The position numbers and the translations under genes are program-made. A stretch of 64,000 nucleotides of DNA, taken from the NCBI GenBank assembly GCA_031213475.1, contig JARUPZ010000024.1:6265324-6329323 (forward strand), read 5' to 3'. Source of the stretch: Nereocystis luetkeana (taxonomy: Eukaryota; Sar; Phaeophyceae; Laminariales; Laminariaceae). Shown piece by piece: positions 1 to 10,130 of this stretch. The first letter of the stretch is position 1. Each line of letters starts with the position of its first letter. Below the pieces are notes generated by a model. It was given only the letters and a program-made list of their open reading frames with translations, did no database searches and had not been told where the DNA came from.

Positions 1-95
1 GTAAATAGAACCAAATGTTGTTAGTAAAATTAGGTAAATATCTAGTTTTTTGTATGTACCGTAGGTCCCATTTACTCTGGCCCCCCCCGTAATAG
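1..95 (+). mobile_element. MITE family 1, copy 1 (cut by the window edge)
   Basis: This is the right-hand part of a ~110 bp element that recurs 13 times in the window. It shows the shared interior (accaaatgttgttagtaaaa), the inner motif taggtccc and the terminal ccccccgtaatag. The left terminal inverted repeat lies before base 1. Orientation '+' means the form starting ggaccaaatattg; it is arbitrary because no coding is present. Confidence 0.85.
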
Positions 96-119
96 CGGGG
101 ATGGTGATGGTATTGTTGA

Positions 120-360
120 TGTTATGGTTTTGTTTGTGCCATCGTTGGTGCTGTTGTTGATGCTGATCTTGTTTGCTGTCGCTGATGGTGGTGTAGGTGG
201 TGGGTGATGCTAGTGGTGGGGGCGGTGGTGGTGTAGGTGGTGGTGGCGGTGGTGTTGGTGTTGATCTTCGCGTTGGCTTTGGTGTTGATGCTGTGGTGTT
301 GGCGGTGCCGGCGCTAAGCGTTCGTGATGGTGGTGCTTGTTTTCGTTTGTTGTTGTTGTT
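120..360 (+). repeat. Impure (GGT/GTT)n simple repeat
   Basis: GGT, GTT and GAT triplets alternate over about 240 bases, strongly G/T-rich on the plus strand. The reading frames here give only Gly/Val runs and I see no exon. It lies upstream of the first visible MAEA exon and is probably intron of that gene. Confidence 0.7.
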
Positions 361-499
361 GTTGTTTTCGTTTTTTTTACTTTTTATTTTTCGTCGGTGC
401 CGTTGTTTAATCGCATTTCGTCTACTTACGTAGCCGTTTGCTCTTGTTGTTCTCGCTCGCTTTCTTTCGTCGCTTTTTTTTTTCGTCGGCCTTGCCCAG

Positions 500-3400
500 C
501 AGGGGCACTCGGAGGCCGCCCGCGAGCTTTCCGAGGAAGCTGGCATCCAGGACCTCGTCACCATTGAGCTCTTCGAGAGGTGGGGATATGGTATGATGGG
601 ATAGGGTGGGATGGGATGGGATCGGATAGGATAGGGCAGGGTAGGAGGGGATGGCATGGGATGGGATGGGATGGTATGGTATGGGATGGGATAGGTTGAG
701 ATGGGATGGGATGGGATGGGATGGGATGGATGGGATGGGATGGGATGGGGTGGGGTGGGGCGGGGTGGGATGGGATGTGATTGGATGGGATGGTATGGTA
801 TGGGATGATATGATATGGTATGGGGTGGGATGAGATAGGATCGGATAGGAGGGGATTGGGTCGGAAGGTATGGATAAGATGGGATGGGTTGGGATGGGAT
901 GAAATGGGATGGAACGGAATGGGATGAGATGGGATGGGATAGGATGGGATGGGATGGAATAGGATGGGATGGGATGGAATAGGATAGGATGGGATGGGAG
1001 GGGGAGCGATGGGATTTTTAAACATTTCACACGCCGGAAATATCATCGATTCCTACTTTTTGGTCTGGGTCGTCCAGGGAAGATGCACTGCTGATCTGTA
1101 TGATCTAGCTCCACGCTGACGGGCGGGAGCCGTATCATCTGCAATAACTATGATTTATTTCCTGTGCTGGGTGTTTACTGCGAATATCCTGCACAGCTCA
1201 GCCTTCCCGCGACTCGCCGAACACTTCACGGTCCATAGCGCTTGGCGCGAGCTATGTCTGCCTGGTCGGTGAAAATCCGGTGGTCCGTCCCGGCATTATT
1301 ACAAAGATGCAAACTTCTATAGTCATACGACTGCGGCCATGCATGACATGAGCACACACCCCGGCGCTCGGTGTCGGAAATAGGGGTGTAGTTTCTGATT
1401 TTGTTTTTGGGATACCCGCTGTACATACGCAGGCGTAGTTGGAAGTCTACTTTGGCATGATGTTTGTACCCAACCCCTTTACACGACGGTATGCCTTACG
1501 TGGTAAAAACCTATTTGGAGTAAGGGGGGGGGGGGGGGGGGGGTCGTTTCGCAGTGAGCAAAAACCTAGTTGGACCTTAACTTGACTCTTTTTTGCTTCG
1601 GCAGTATAGGGCGCACGACCCCCCAAAAAAGAACAAGAACGACACGCACACGCCCAAAGAGGTTAAAAAAGAAGATAGAAAACAACCATTGCGGCGGGAT
1701 GTCTCGACGAACTTTCAAAGAGCCCTTGATTTTTTTTCTGTTGTACTTGGTTTTTCTGCAATTTACCCCCCCCCCCCCCCCCTGTCTGGGTCTGGAAAGT
1801 GGATGGTGGGGGTGTCGGATTATTTCTCTGACATGCGCACCTGGGGGCTGAAAGTGTGTACTTCCGTATGATGAACGCCTCCTTGGTGTTGCATGCGTGC
1901 AGGGCGAAGGAGGTGGAGGCGGCGATAAGGGCCAAGGACCTGGGCCCGGCCCTGCAGTGGTGCGAGGACAATGCCTCCCGCCTGAGGAAGCTGGAGAGTA
2001 CCCTGGAGTTCCGCGTTCGTGAGAGGGCGTTTTTGGAGATGGTTCGGGCCAACAAGAAGGAGGAGGTGTGGTGGGGGTTGGCATTGGTGTTTTTGTTCGG
2101 GTAGGGGTGTGATGGGTTGTGTTGGGTTGTGTCGGGTTGGGTTGGGTTGTGTTGGGTTGTGTTGTGTTGTGTTGTGTTGTGTTGTGTTGTGGTGGGTTGG
2201 GTTGGGTTGGGTTGGGTTGGGTTGGGGTTGTGTTGGGTTGGGGTTGGGTTGGGGTTGTGTTGTGTTGTGTTGTGTTGTGTTGTGTTGTGTTGTGTTGTGT
2301 TGTGTTGTGTTGTGTTGTGTTGGGTTGTGTTGTGTTGTGTTGGGTTGGGTTGGGTTGTGTTAGGGTGTGTTGTGTTGGGTTGGGTTGGGTTGGGATGGAC
2401 TGGGATGGGTTTGAGTTGGGTTGTGTTGGGTTGTGTTGGGTTGTGATGGGTTGTGTTGTGTTGTGTTGTGTTGTGTTGTGTTGGGTTGTGTTGGGTTGTG
2501 TTGGGGTGTGTTGTGTTGTGTTGGGTTGGATTGGGTTGGGTTGGGGTGGGTTTGAGTTGGGTTGGGTTGGGGTTGGGTGGGGGCTTGGTCGTGTTTGGCT
2601 GGATTGGGTTGGGGTTGGGGTTCGGGTTTGGGGTTTGTGGCGTGTGGTGTAGTTGTGGTGGTGACGTAGTGGATTGAGGTCGAGGTCGGGGTCGGGTTTG
2701 GAGGGAAGGGTGGGGATGAAGGTTGGGGTTGCGTGTGAGGTGGGTGGGAGGGGTCGGGGTGGGGTAAGGGTTGGTGTCGGATTGGTGTTGGGTTGGGGTT
2801 GGGGTACGGGTAATGGTGGGGCAAGGTGGTAAGATTGGGGGTGCGAGCTGGGGTTGGCGTAGTGCGTGTGCCTGCGCTCGCACTTGATTGATCTTGGGCT
2901 CGACGCGTGGTGGTGGTTGTACTTACGTTTGGGTTTGTGCTTGTGGTCGTGGTTGGTGTCAGGCAATCCTCTACGCCCGGGATCATCTTCAGGTGCATGC
3001 GCCGGGCCACGCGGAGGAGGTGAAGCGGGCGATGACCACACTCGCCTTCACCGAGCCGGTGGCGGCCCCCGTGCCGGAGTACGCAGCGCTGTTTGCGGAT
3101 GAGAGGTGTGTTGGTGGCGGAGGTGGTGGTGGGACGAGGGGGGTGATGGTGGCGGTGGAAGTGGTGATGTTAGTGGTGGTGTTGGTGATGTTGGTGTCGG
3201 TGGTGTCGGTGGTGTTGGTGCGGTTGGTGGGGTTGGTGGGGTTGGTGGTGGTGGTGTTGGTGCTGGGGTTGGTGGTGTTGGTGTTGGTGTTGGTGGTGTT
3301 GGTGTTGGTGTTGGTGGTGCTGGTGTTGGTGGTGTGGTGTTGGTGGTGTTGTCGGCGTTGCTTTTGGTGCAGGCGGTAAAAGTCGTACTGGCGGTTCACC

Positions 3401-6400
3401 TTTGTATGTTTATTCGTTTGTGTAGCCCCCCCCCCCCCCTGCAACTGTGCAAGTGGCCACACCGGAAAATTTATTCATTCATTGAAGCTTTCGTCCGTGC
3501 TGCGCACGTCCGCCTCACAAGCTGTTCTTTCGTGCGACGCAGCTCACCGTTTGTGCGACTCGCCGAAGACCTCACGGCCCTTCGCGCTTGGTGCCAGCAA
3601 CGTCTGCCTGGTCGGTGAAATTCCGGTGTGCTCTGTCCCGGCATTGCAGGGATACGAAGGTCTGTGGTCACACGACTACGGCCACGCATGAGATCGAGCA
3701 CCCCCCCCCCCCTAATCGCGCGCCCCCTCAACACTCCTTCCCCTCATTTCGGGCGTTTTTTCCACCGATTCCATCCACTGCTTTCACCTATCCCGCGCGA
3801 GCCAAGATGGGCGGAGCTTGCTTCGGAGTTTCTGGTGGAGATGCAAGGCGTGTTCGGCCTCACCCAGCCATCGATGCTCGAGATCGTCCTCCAGGTGGGG
3901 CTTCGGCGCGCATTCAATTCCCCCCTACCCTACCCTACCCTACCCTACCCTGCCCCCCGCTCCTACATTACCCGCCGGCAATGTATCTCCTCCCTCCTCG
4001 AGTTTCGGTCGTAGGCTCTTTTGGGTCTCACGTCGTCAGTGTTAGTAAAATATATTCGCGCTCCGACGTCGGACAAGACAAAGAGACCAAAGAGGCGGGG
4101 TAAATGACCTGGAGATCCACCCAACCAACATACTTTCCGACACCCATCATCTGTACATAACCTGCTCAGCTCAGCTACGGTTTTCAATATTTCGGCTTTT
4201 TCTTCAAAACCGTGTTCAAACCGTGCACGTTGGAGCAGAGGCGAAAGGTAGCTCAGCAGGTGGATTGGAGGGGTTCACTCTGTACGTTGAAAGTCTGGTG
4301 TTAGACCCCTCTGTTGGTTGACTTCCTTTTTGGTTTTACACGTTTTTGTTCGAAGTTCGTTATAGTATTGATTCTACAGGCTCTGCACCGTACACCACCG
4401 TAAACTAAACCGTGTAAGGTCGGATAACCGTGAACACTACCAGTATTTTTAATATTCCCGACTTTCTGCTCATGGTCGTATCTTCCCGCCCCCCCCCCCA
4501 CGACTAGTAACACAGTATTAAGCGCAGAACCGGGAATGCACCCACTCGAGACAAGTAGAGATACGAGAAAGTTGAGATGACAATATAAAGTAAGGAACAT
4601 GCCAAAAAAGAGATTGTCAGCCATAGTTGGTAGAGCTACATGGGAGATAGTCACAAAAGGGCGAGCTGGAATATGGTGGGACAGCGTAGTTGAGAAATTA
4701 TGGAAGGACATAGGGGGAAACGAAGAAGAGGCGACGTCCGCCGGGAAAGTTGGGAAGTACAAGGCAGAAGTAGAAGAAAGGATAGAAAGAAGGGAGGCCA
4801 GCGCTACGAAACAAGGTGGAGTCGGACAAATACTTGGAGATATATGGGGGATTGAGGGAAGGAATAGGAATGAAAACGTACTTGCACGGGCCAACGGACT
4901 TCGCGAAAACGCTAAAACTGCGTTTTTTGTGTAGGTGACCTGAACCTGCCAGAAAGAAGAAAGAGGTATACCAGTAGCCGGGAGGAGGAGGAAGTAGGTG
5001 CACCGGTGTACCATTAAGGCAAAGAAATAGAGAGTAGAACTCACATACGTCGTATTACGGGGGACCATAGTAAATAGGACCAAATATTGTTAGTAAAAAT
5101 GGCTAAATAAATAGGTTTTTATGTAAACCAGAGGTCCTATTAACTATGGTCCCCCGTTATAGTAAGATAATGTGAAATATACAAGGAGGAACGGGATGCG
5201 TTAGAAGAGGAGATGAGGGAAATATATTAATGTGACATGGAGGAGTTTTGATACACTAGATAGCAGCGGGAGAAACGATCGCTATCCTAGGAGATAGATG
5301 GTAGCCACAGGCGGCCAAACAGGAAGGGGATAAGACTAGCAACAAAATTCTAGGTAGTATACGGAAACAACGAAATGAGCGCCCAATTGTTGGAGGTGTT
5401 TCTATTGGGAGTAGGAGCGGTGCTCCATCTCGAAAGGGGTGGGTGGTCAATGGTCGAATGACTAAGGCAAGCAACGAATGTGTACGCCCCCCTATTATAT
5501 ATGGGTTGGATTGGCGTCGGTTGGCAACGACACTGTAAAATATGCCGCTCACTACTTGAGCTACAGTAATACCGTTTTTTTTTCCTTCTTTTTTTTCCTT
5601 TGGCGGTCGGTCACGGCTGGTTGTCGAGTTAGATCATTTGTGTGAGGTGAAGAACCTTTTTCTCCGCATAAGTGAGAATAATCGTATCACGTGGTGTTCA
5701 TGGTGAGGCACCCAAGAGGCAGTTACACAGTACCCCCATTGCTGTCTCTGGAAATGCCTACACCGGAAATTAAATGAATTCATTGAAGCCGTCATCCATA
5801 TGCAAGCCCGCCTCACAAGCGGTTCCTAGTATCAGTAGGATGCAGCTCACCCTTCATGTAACTCGCCGGACACCTCACGGGTCTTTGCGCGTTTTGCAAG
5901 CAATGACTGCCTAGTCGGTGAAAACTCGACATGCTCCGTCCCGGCCTTGTAGGGATGCTTGGGTCCATGGTCATACGGCTACGACCATCCATGAGATCGA
6001 ATACATCTCTACTATCGAGTACACCCCCCCCCGCTACCCAACAGCGTTCGTAACTTTCCCCGTCAACTTATTACGGGGGACCATAGTTAATAGGACCTAT
6101 GGTATACATAAAAACCTACATATTTGTCCATTTTTACTAACAATATTTGGTCCTATTAACTATGCCCCCCCCGTAATAGTAGCGGTTGTTCCTTTTCCCC
6201 TTCTTTTTGTTGAGGGTCGTATAATGCCCCATATCTAACGGGCGTATCTTTGTACCCCCTACCCCCCCTCAAGTTACTGCCTCGAAAGGGATGTGTGGTA
6301 AATGGTGAAATTACTAAGGAAAAGCAACAAGTGGGTACCCCCCCCCCCCCCAATCGAATGACCGTCGTATCTATTAATAGTGGTCGGTTTCATATTTGAA

Positions 6401-7832
6401 AACGTCTCGATATGATGTATGATATCTCCGAAAAAAGCAAACGTGATACGCGATATGATATGATATGATATGATATGATATGATAATGATTTGAGTATGA
6501 TAGCACGATATCACATGGTATCGAAGTATCACACACAGCTTGCACAGATGAGTCTTTTGACGTAATCCTCGATCTCACAGCTGTTTTTTTTTTTTTTGAG
6601 CTTTTGTAAATAGATAGATAGGTCGCGATTTATCGTTCCCCCTCCTCTGTAGGCGTCATTCCATGTTGCGTAGGCGTCATTCCATGTTGCGTTTCACCCA
6701 CCCTCTCTATCTGCCGTACCAGTACGTAGCTTCATATATTTCCTCCTTCAAATTACCGGCCGTATCTTTATCCCCCTCGAACTTTCATGACTTCCTGTAT
6801 TTCCGTTTCGTACCGATATCTGCGCGTTTCCCCCCCCCCCCCCCCCCCTATATCTATAGCTGTCGCATGTTCGTATCTTTCCCTCTATCAAATAACGGTC
6901 GTATCTTTCCTCCTATCGAATAACGGTCGCATCTTTCCGTTTTTTGTCGTCCATGGCATGGCACCCCCCCCCCCCTCCCTCACGGCAGGGTGGCATATCG
7001 GTGGTGAAAACCCCTCAGTGTCTTGAGGACAACAACCGAGTGGCCCACTGCCCTACCTGCAGCCTGGAAGGGAGGGCGCTGGGGGAGGGACTGCCGTGCG
7101 CCCATCACGGACAGTCTTTTCTTATATGTCGCCAGGTACCGTATGCATGTACATGTAGTGCTACAGCAATGTAGGATAGGGTTACAGCGCAGCAATAGTA
7201 CAGTAGCTTATGTGTATACCAAGCATGTCACTCATAGCTTGCAAATACGAGGAATCGACGAAGTCCTCGATCTCACATCTGATGTGCGTTCTGTTTTTTT
7301 TTTTTGTATGTATGTTTCTATCCGTTTTTCGTACCGCACTGCTCATCAGTGGTATGAAATACCTGGTACGTATATAGGTGTACGGTGTTACAGCAGTCCT
7401 ACTCAGCAGTACACGGTGTGAAAGACGTACCTGGTAGGTGTACAGTGATACATTGCAGGGCGTACCGTGAACATTTGTAACCCCTCCCTACTTCCTTTTC
7501 TACCTACCCCTTGCACCCTCCCTCCCCCCCCCCCTCTATCCGCGACCACCCTTCCCCCCCCCCCCCGCCTCTCACTGCCTCCCCTATCCTCGATCACCCC
7601 CCCCCCCCTCCCCTACCTTTCCCCACAGTCTGGAGAACCCATTGGTGCTGATAATCCTCCCCTAGCGCTGCCCAACGGGCGCGTGTATGGATCGAGAGCG
7701 ATACGGGCGCTTGCTCGGCCGGCGGCCGGGATAGGGGGAGCCGCCGGAGTGGTCGGGAGCAGCATGGTCACGTGCCCATTCACGGGATTCAAGTTCCGCT
7801 TCGACCAGCTCAGGAACGTGTACATCATCTAA
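500..7832 (+). CDS. MAEA: MAEA/GID9 (Fyv10) subunit of the CTLH/GID E3 ubiquitin ligase, 5' end outside the window
   Basis: Six exons join in phase: 500-579, 1903-2065, 2963-3105, 3807-3894, 6989-7135 and 7629-7832 (TAA). The product follows MAEA from the end of LisH through CTLH and CRA to the RING-like C-terminus. Diagnostic stretches are AKEVEAAIRAKDLGPALQWC, NASRLRKLESTLEF, AILYARDHL, GGISVVKTPQCL, HCPTCSLEGRALGEGLPCAH and LPNGRVYGSRAIRAL, ending TCPFTGFKFRFDQLRNVYII. In animals and fungi MAEA/Gid9 pairs with RMD5/Gid2 to form the catalytic RING heterodimer of the complex. The NPPLALPNG and CPTC features fit Gid9 better than Gid2. The N-terminal coding part is not in the window. Poly(C) runs sit just before the acceptors at 6988 and 7628 and seem to serve as pyrimidine tracts. 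The largest intron (3895-6988) hosts a LINE fragment and two MITEs. Confidence 0.93.
582..1012 (+). repeat. (ATGGG)n pentanucleotide array
   Basis: About 430 bases of near-perfect gggat/ggtat/ggaat pentamers start directly after the donor at 580. The plus (coding) strand is purine- and G-rich. Long Ser-His-Pro-Ile frames on the minus strand come from the repeat and are not genes. Confidence 0.95.
1200..1366 (+). repeat. Dispersed repeat E, copy 1 (partial)
   Basis: It matches repeats at 3448-3710 and 5748-6036 through shared blocks such as gactcgccgaacacttcacgg and tctgcctggtcggtgaaaat, and ends near a C-rich stretch. No terminal inverted repeat or coding is seen. Class unknown. Confidence 0.7.
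1525..1543 (+). repeat. Poly(G) tract
   Basis: An uninterrupted run of about 19 G residues lies inside the MAEA intron. Similar C or G runs recur at about 1767, 3425, 3697, 6830, 6963, 7525-7606, 30090, 35465, 36001, 41865 and 42105. Lengths in an assembly may be approximate. Confidence 0.85.
2102..2840 (+). repeat. (TTGKG)n pentanucleotide minisatellite in a MAEA intron
   Basis: About 740 bases of ttgtg and ttggg pentamers fill most of the intron between exons 1903-2065 and 2963-3105. The plus strand is made only of G and T over long stretches. The 491-codon and 406-codon minus-strand frames rich in Thr-Gln-Pro-Asn across it are artefacts. It is not the TTTAGGG or TTAGGG telomere unit. Confidence 0.95.
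3106..3365 (+). repeat. (GGTGTT)n-like simple repeat
   Basis: The array begins at the donor of exon 2963-3105.  It consists of GGT, GTT and GGC triplets on the coding strand for about 260 bases and then gives way to dispersed repeat E. Confidence 0.9.
3448..3710 (+). repeat. Dispersed repeat E, copy 2 (fullest)
   Basis: This is the most complete copy of the ~260 bp family. It starts near acaccggaaaatttattcatt and includes ctcacaagctgttc and gcctggtcggtgaaattcc. It closes with atgagatcgagca and then a poly(C) run. The constant C-rich end could be a tail. No protein or box A/B promoter was recognised. Confidence 0.8.
3916..3952 (+). repeat. Short (TACCC)n repeat
   Basis: Five to six copies of taccc lie just after the donor of the 3807-3894 exon. 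The array is too short and has the wrong unit to be telomeric. Confidence 0.85.
4590..5500 (+). mobile_element. Decayed LINE (non-LTR) fragment, C-terminal part of the RT polyprotein, split by a MITE
   Basis: The stretch 4599-4934 gives a charged frame with WWDSVVEKLWKDI and GDIWGIEGRNRNENV. After it, other frames give LNLPERRKRYTS, then GKEIESRTHI, and past the MITE at 5053-5162, AILGDRWWPQAAKQEGD and GSRSGAPSRKGW. A GK.IESRTHIV segment with nearby Cys is typical of the zinc-binding end of LINE ORF2 proteins, though the cysteines are lost here. Several stops and frame changes show it is dead. It sits in the long MAEA intron. The LINE assignment is from motif memory; another retroelement class is possible. 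Confidence 0.55.
5053..5162 (+). mobile_element. MITE family 1, copy 2 (inside the LINE fragment)
   Basis: The ends are attacgggggaccatag and ctatggtcccccgttatag, with interior accaaatattgttagtaaaa and taggtttttatg. TA borders each end. It splits LINE sequence that continues on both sides, so it inserted after the LINE. Confidence 0.95.
5748..6036 (+). repeat. Dispersed repeat E, copy 3
   Basis: It aligns along its length with 3448-3710, with shared blocks ccgcctcacaagcggttc, gactgcctagtcggtgaaaa and catgagatcga, and again ends in a C run (accccccccccgc). The copies differ at many positions, so they are old. Confidence 0.8.
6068..6179 (-). mobile_element. MITE family 1, copy 3
   Basis: It has the full length in the opposite orientation: ttattacgggggaccatag, then ggacctatggtatacataaa, and the end tccccccccgtaatag variant. 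It lies in the same MAEA intron as copy 2. Confidence 0.95.
6285..6345 (+). mobile_element. Second short fragment of the same LINE 3' region
   Basis: cgaaagggatgtgtggtaa followed by actaaggaaaagcaacaagt repeats the end of the 4590-5500 element (cgaaaggggtgggtggtcaa and actaaggcaagcaacgaatg). It is followed by a poly(C) run. Confidence 0.6.
6449..6485 (+). repeat. (GATAT)n microsatellite
   Basis: About seven tandem gatat units lie in the MAEA intron, with degenerate copies on both sides. Confidence 0.9.
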
Positions 7833-7839
7833 TCGTAAT

Positions 7840-8190
7840 CCATGCAGTCCAGGAGCTTCCACACGGTCTTGACTATCGGGCTCGGGATGGCGTCTACATT
7901 ATCATGTGGTGTAGCCCAGAAGGGGCGTCTTCGAGACCTAGCCATCTAGCTCGGGAGCGTCTACATGGGTCCAATCGTCTAGCCCATGATTAAATACGTC
8001 TACGCGGTCTAAGCATCTGGCTAAGGGGCGTCGGCATGCTTCTAATCGCGCTGTTAATAGCCCAGGACGGCGTATGTCTGCCATCTTCCTCAGGAGCGTC
8101 GACACGGTTCTAATCCACCTCAGGACGGACGGCGTGTACACGTTCCGATTAACTAGCTCAGGCGCGTCTACATCATGTACGAGTAGGCAT
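7840..8190 (+). repeat. Degenerate ~40 bp minisatellite just after the MAEA stop
   Basis: Seven or eight diverged units share gcgtctacat, a tctaatc or tccaatc element, and ctagctcagg or ctagcccat. They start within ten bases of the TAA at 7832. The array may form the 3' UTR. No coding was found. Confidence 0.7.
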
Positions 8191-8204
8191 TTCTTTCTTT
8201 CCTT

Positions 8205-8376
8205 GTTGCTATTTTTGTTGTTGTTTAAAGTAGTACCCGTGGTATGTTGTCATCATACCAGTGGTACCAACTTATACCGGCTTCCATTGTTGTTGTTTTT
8301 TTTTTGTTTGTTAAACGTAGTACCCGTGGTATGTTGTCGTCATACCAGTGGTACCAACTTATACCAGCTTCCAACT
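8205..8376 (+). repeat. Tandem duplication of ~85 bp
   Basis: The block with agtacccgtggtatgttgtc and ataccagtggtaccaactta is repeated almost exactly, each copy preceded by a (GTT)n/T run. The few differences (cat/cgt, ccgg/cagc) suggest a fairly recent duplication. Confidence 0.9.
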
Positions 8377-8502
8377 GTTATGGGTACGCGCAGCCACCGA
8401 AGCGCGATGGCAGTTTAGCGATGTTCCCGGACGTCCTCTGAGTTGGGTTGGGTTATGCTTGGGTCGGGTAGGGTTGGGTCCGGTCCGGTCCGGTTAGGTT
8501 GG

Positions 8503-8751
8503 GAGCCATCCCACAGTAGGGGTGCACCAGAAGTTCCTGAGCCTCTGACACTAGGAACTCAATATCTCACCCGATAAAATACCTGGACGAAATTCGTTCG
8601 TGCCACCCGACCGGCACTTGTATGCGCTCGGCTTGAAACGAATATACGAGTGAACTTTTTATCCTACAGTAACTGGTAGTTCCTCACTTGAGGGACTCAA
8701 TTGGTCAGAAACTTTGTCCCGCAAAGGGCAACCCCTACCGCGGGGGGACTC
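8503..8751 (+). mobile_element. Short dispersed element D, copy 1 (inverted partner at 15104-15354)
   Basis: The stretch from gagccatcccacagtagg to ccgcggggggactc reappears in reverse orientation 6.6 kb away. Its first part (cctgagcctctgacactagg, then ctcacccgataaaa) resembles the interior of MITE family 2, so it is probably a non-autonomous relative. No coding. Confidence 0.75.
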
Positions 8752-9409
8752 TTGGGGTGGGTTGGGTTATTCGTTTTCGTATTTCGTTGTCGCCATTTGC
8801 CTCCGGTGTTCTTGAACTTGCGTGCGCTCGTTCGTGCGTGCATCCATCTATTCACCCGCCGGTGAATGCGTGTGTTGTTTCTGCGCGATCCATCTTCGTG
8901 GCGTTGACAAGGAACCTTTCGGCGCAAGCTTGAATATATGTTTGGTTTTTATTTTTGCCTGCATGAAGATTGTTTTTTTTTTTTGCTTGCGTGAACAAAT
9001 GTTTGTTTCCGTTTTGTGAGGAACATCCTGTTTTTTCGTCGTCGTGATTTATTTTTACACGTGCGTGTAAGATTTTGTTTTGGCTCAAATAATCTTGCGT
9101 GGATAATGGCTGCGTGAGGTTTGTTTTCCTGCGTGTCTTTAACGTTTCCGTGAAAAAAACACTTGCGGGAATAGTTTTGCGGGAATTGTACTGTCCGCGC
9201 GAGTGTTGTTTGCGTGAATGTAATTTGCACGGGTAACCCTTTTCGTGCTTACGTTCATGTGTGTTTGGATGTGTTCAATGTGTGTATTTGTGCTGGAGTT
9301 CGTGAGCTTTTGATTGGGACTGGCGATGATGGCGGCTGTAGACGCGGTGGTAGCGGTGATGGCGTTTATTTTGTCTAGAGCAGTTGGGATGGATCGGCCG
9401 ATAAATTTG

Positions 9410-9870
9410 TCTGCTGGCCGGTTGGTAGTCGTCTGGCCGGTCGATCGGTTGAGGGATCGATCGGTTGTTCGACTAGTTGTTGGGTGTTTTATTTTGTTGG
9501 TTGGGCCGTCAGAGCCGGTCGACTAGTTGGCTGGTCGTTCGGTCAGTCGGTCGGTTGGTCAACTCACAGCTGATTTGCCATCGTATTTACGGTAGCTGAT
9601 GATGTACCAGTACCTGGTAGTCGTTTTGTCGATTCGTCGCTCTGTCGGGCATTCCGGCGTTCGGCCGACAAAAAATAGCCAGTTGGGCTGTCACTAGGTC
9701 GGGCGATTGGGGTGTCGGTCTGTCGTCCGGTCGGTCGATCCGTCCATCAATGGGTCGATTCATCTGTCGGTCAGCAAGTCTGTCGATTGCCCCTGGTCGA
9801 TCTGCCGGTCGACCAATCGGTCGGTCGGCCGATCGGTGGACCGGTCGTTCAGTCTACCGGTCGGATAATC
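9410..9870 (+). repeat. Degenerate GGTCGNTCGG-type repeat tract
   Basis: Over 450 bases are dominated by ggtcggtcg, gatcggt and gtcgatc tetramers, with a less regular centre. Both strands give Arg/Asp-rich or Val/Gly-rich pseudo-frames. The stretch 8760-9400 before it is G/T-rich with no exon I can support. Confidence 0.75.
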
Positions 9871-10025
9871 GGTTTCGGTTCGGACTGATTTTTCCCGCGC
9901 ACATGCGATAGGGCACGCTCGTGAGGCTTCGGAGAGGAGACGATGCGGGGAGGGGGGAGAAGGCAACGCTTGCCCTGTGTGCGTATGCCTGTGTGAATAC
10001 GTGTTCGGTGTACGCGTTTTTTTTA

Positions 10026-10130
10026 ATGATGTCTCTGGGCTGTGCGGGGAACTGGGAGGATTTTCGGAGGCCGCTCGGGGGCACGACGACGAACGAGGGG
10101 GAGAGGTTCGAAGCCACGCTTTTCCCTAAA
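10026..10130 (+). CDS. Possible exon, unknown product
   Basis: Two adjacent ATGs open a frame MSLGCAGNWEDFRRPLGG followed by TTTNEGERFEATLFPK, ending at a possible donor (ctaaag|gtgctg). The amino-acid mix is protein-like and the frame is free of simple repeats. No partner exon was found and I do not recognise it. Confidence 0.25.

Noticed and set aside
422-1046. Two long Ser-His-Pro-Ile minus-strand frames
   Set aside because: They are direct readings of the (ATGGG)n array.
1566-3041. 491-codon minus-strand open frame (and the 406-codon frame inside it)
   Set aside because: It is Thr/Gln/Pro/Asn text from the (TTGKG)n repeat and overlaps well-supported MAEA exons on the other strand.
3916-3952. 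Telomere-like TACCC repeats
   Set aside because: The unit is five bases, the array is short and it lies inside a gene.
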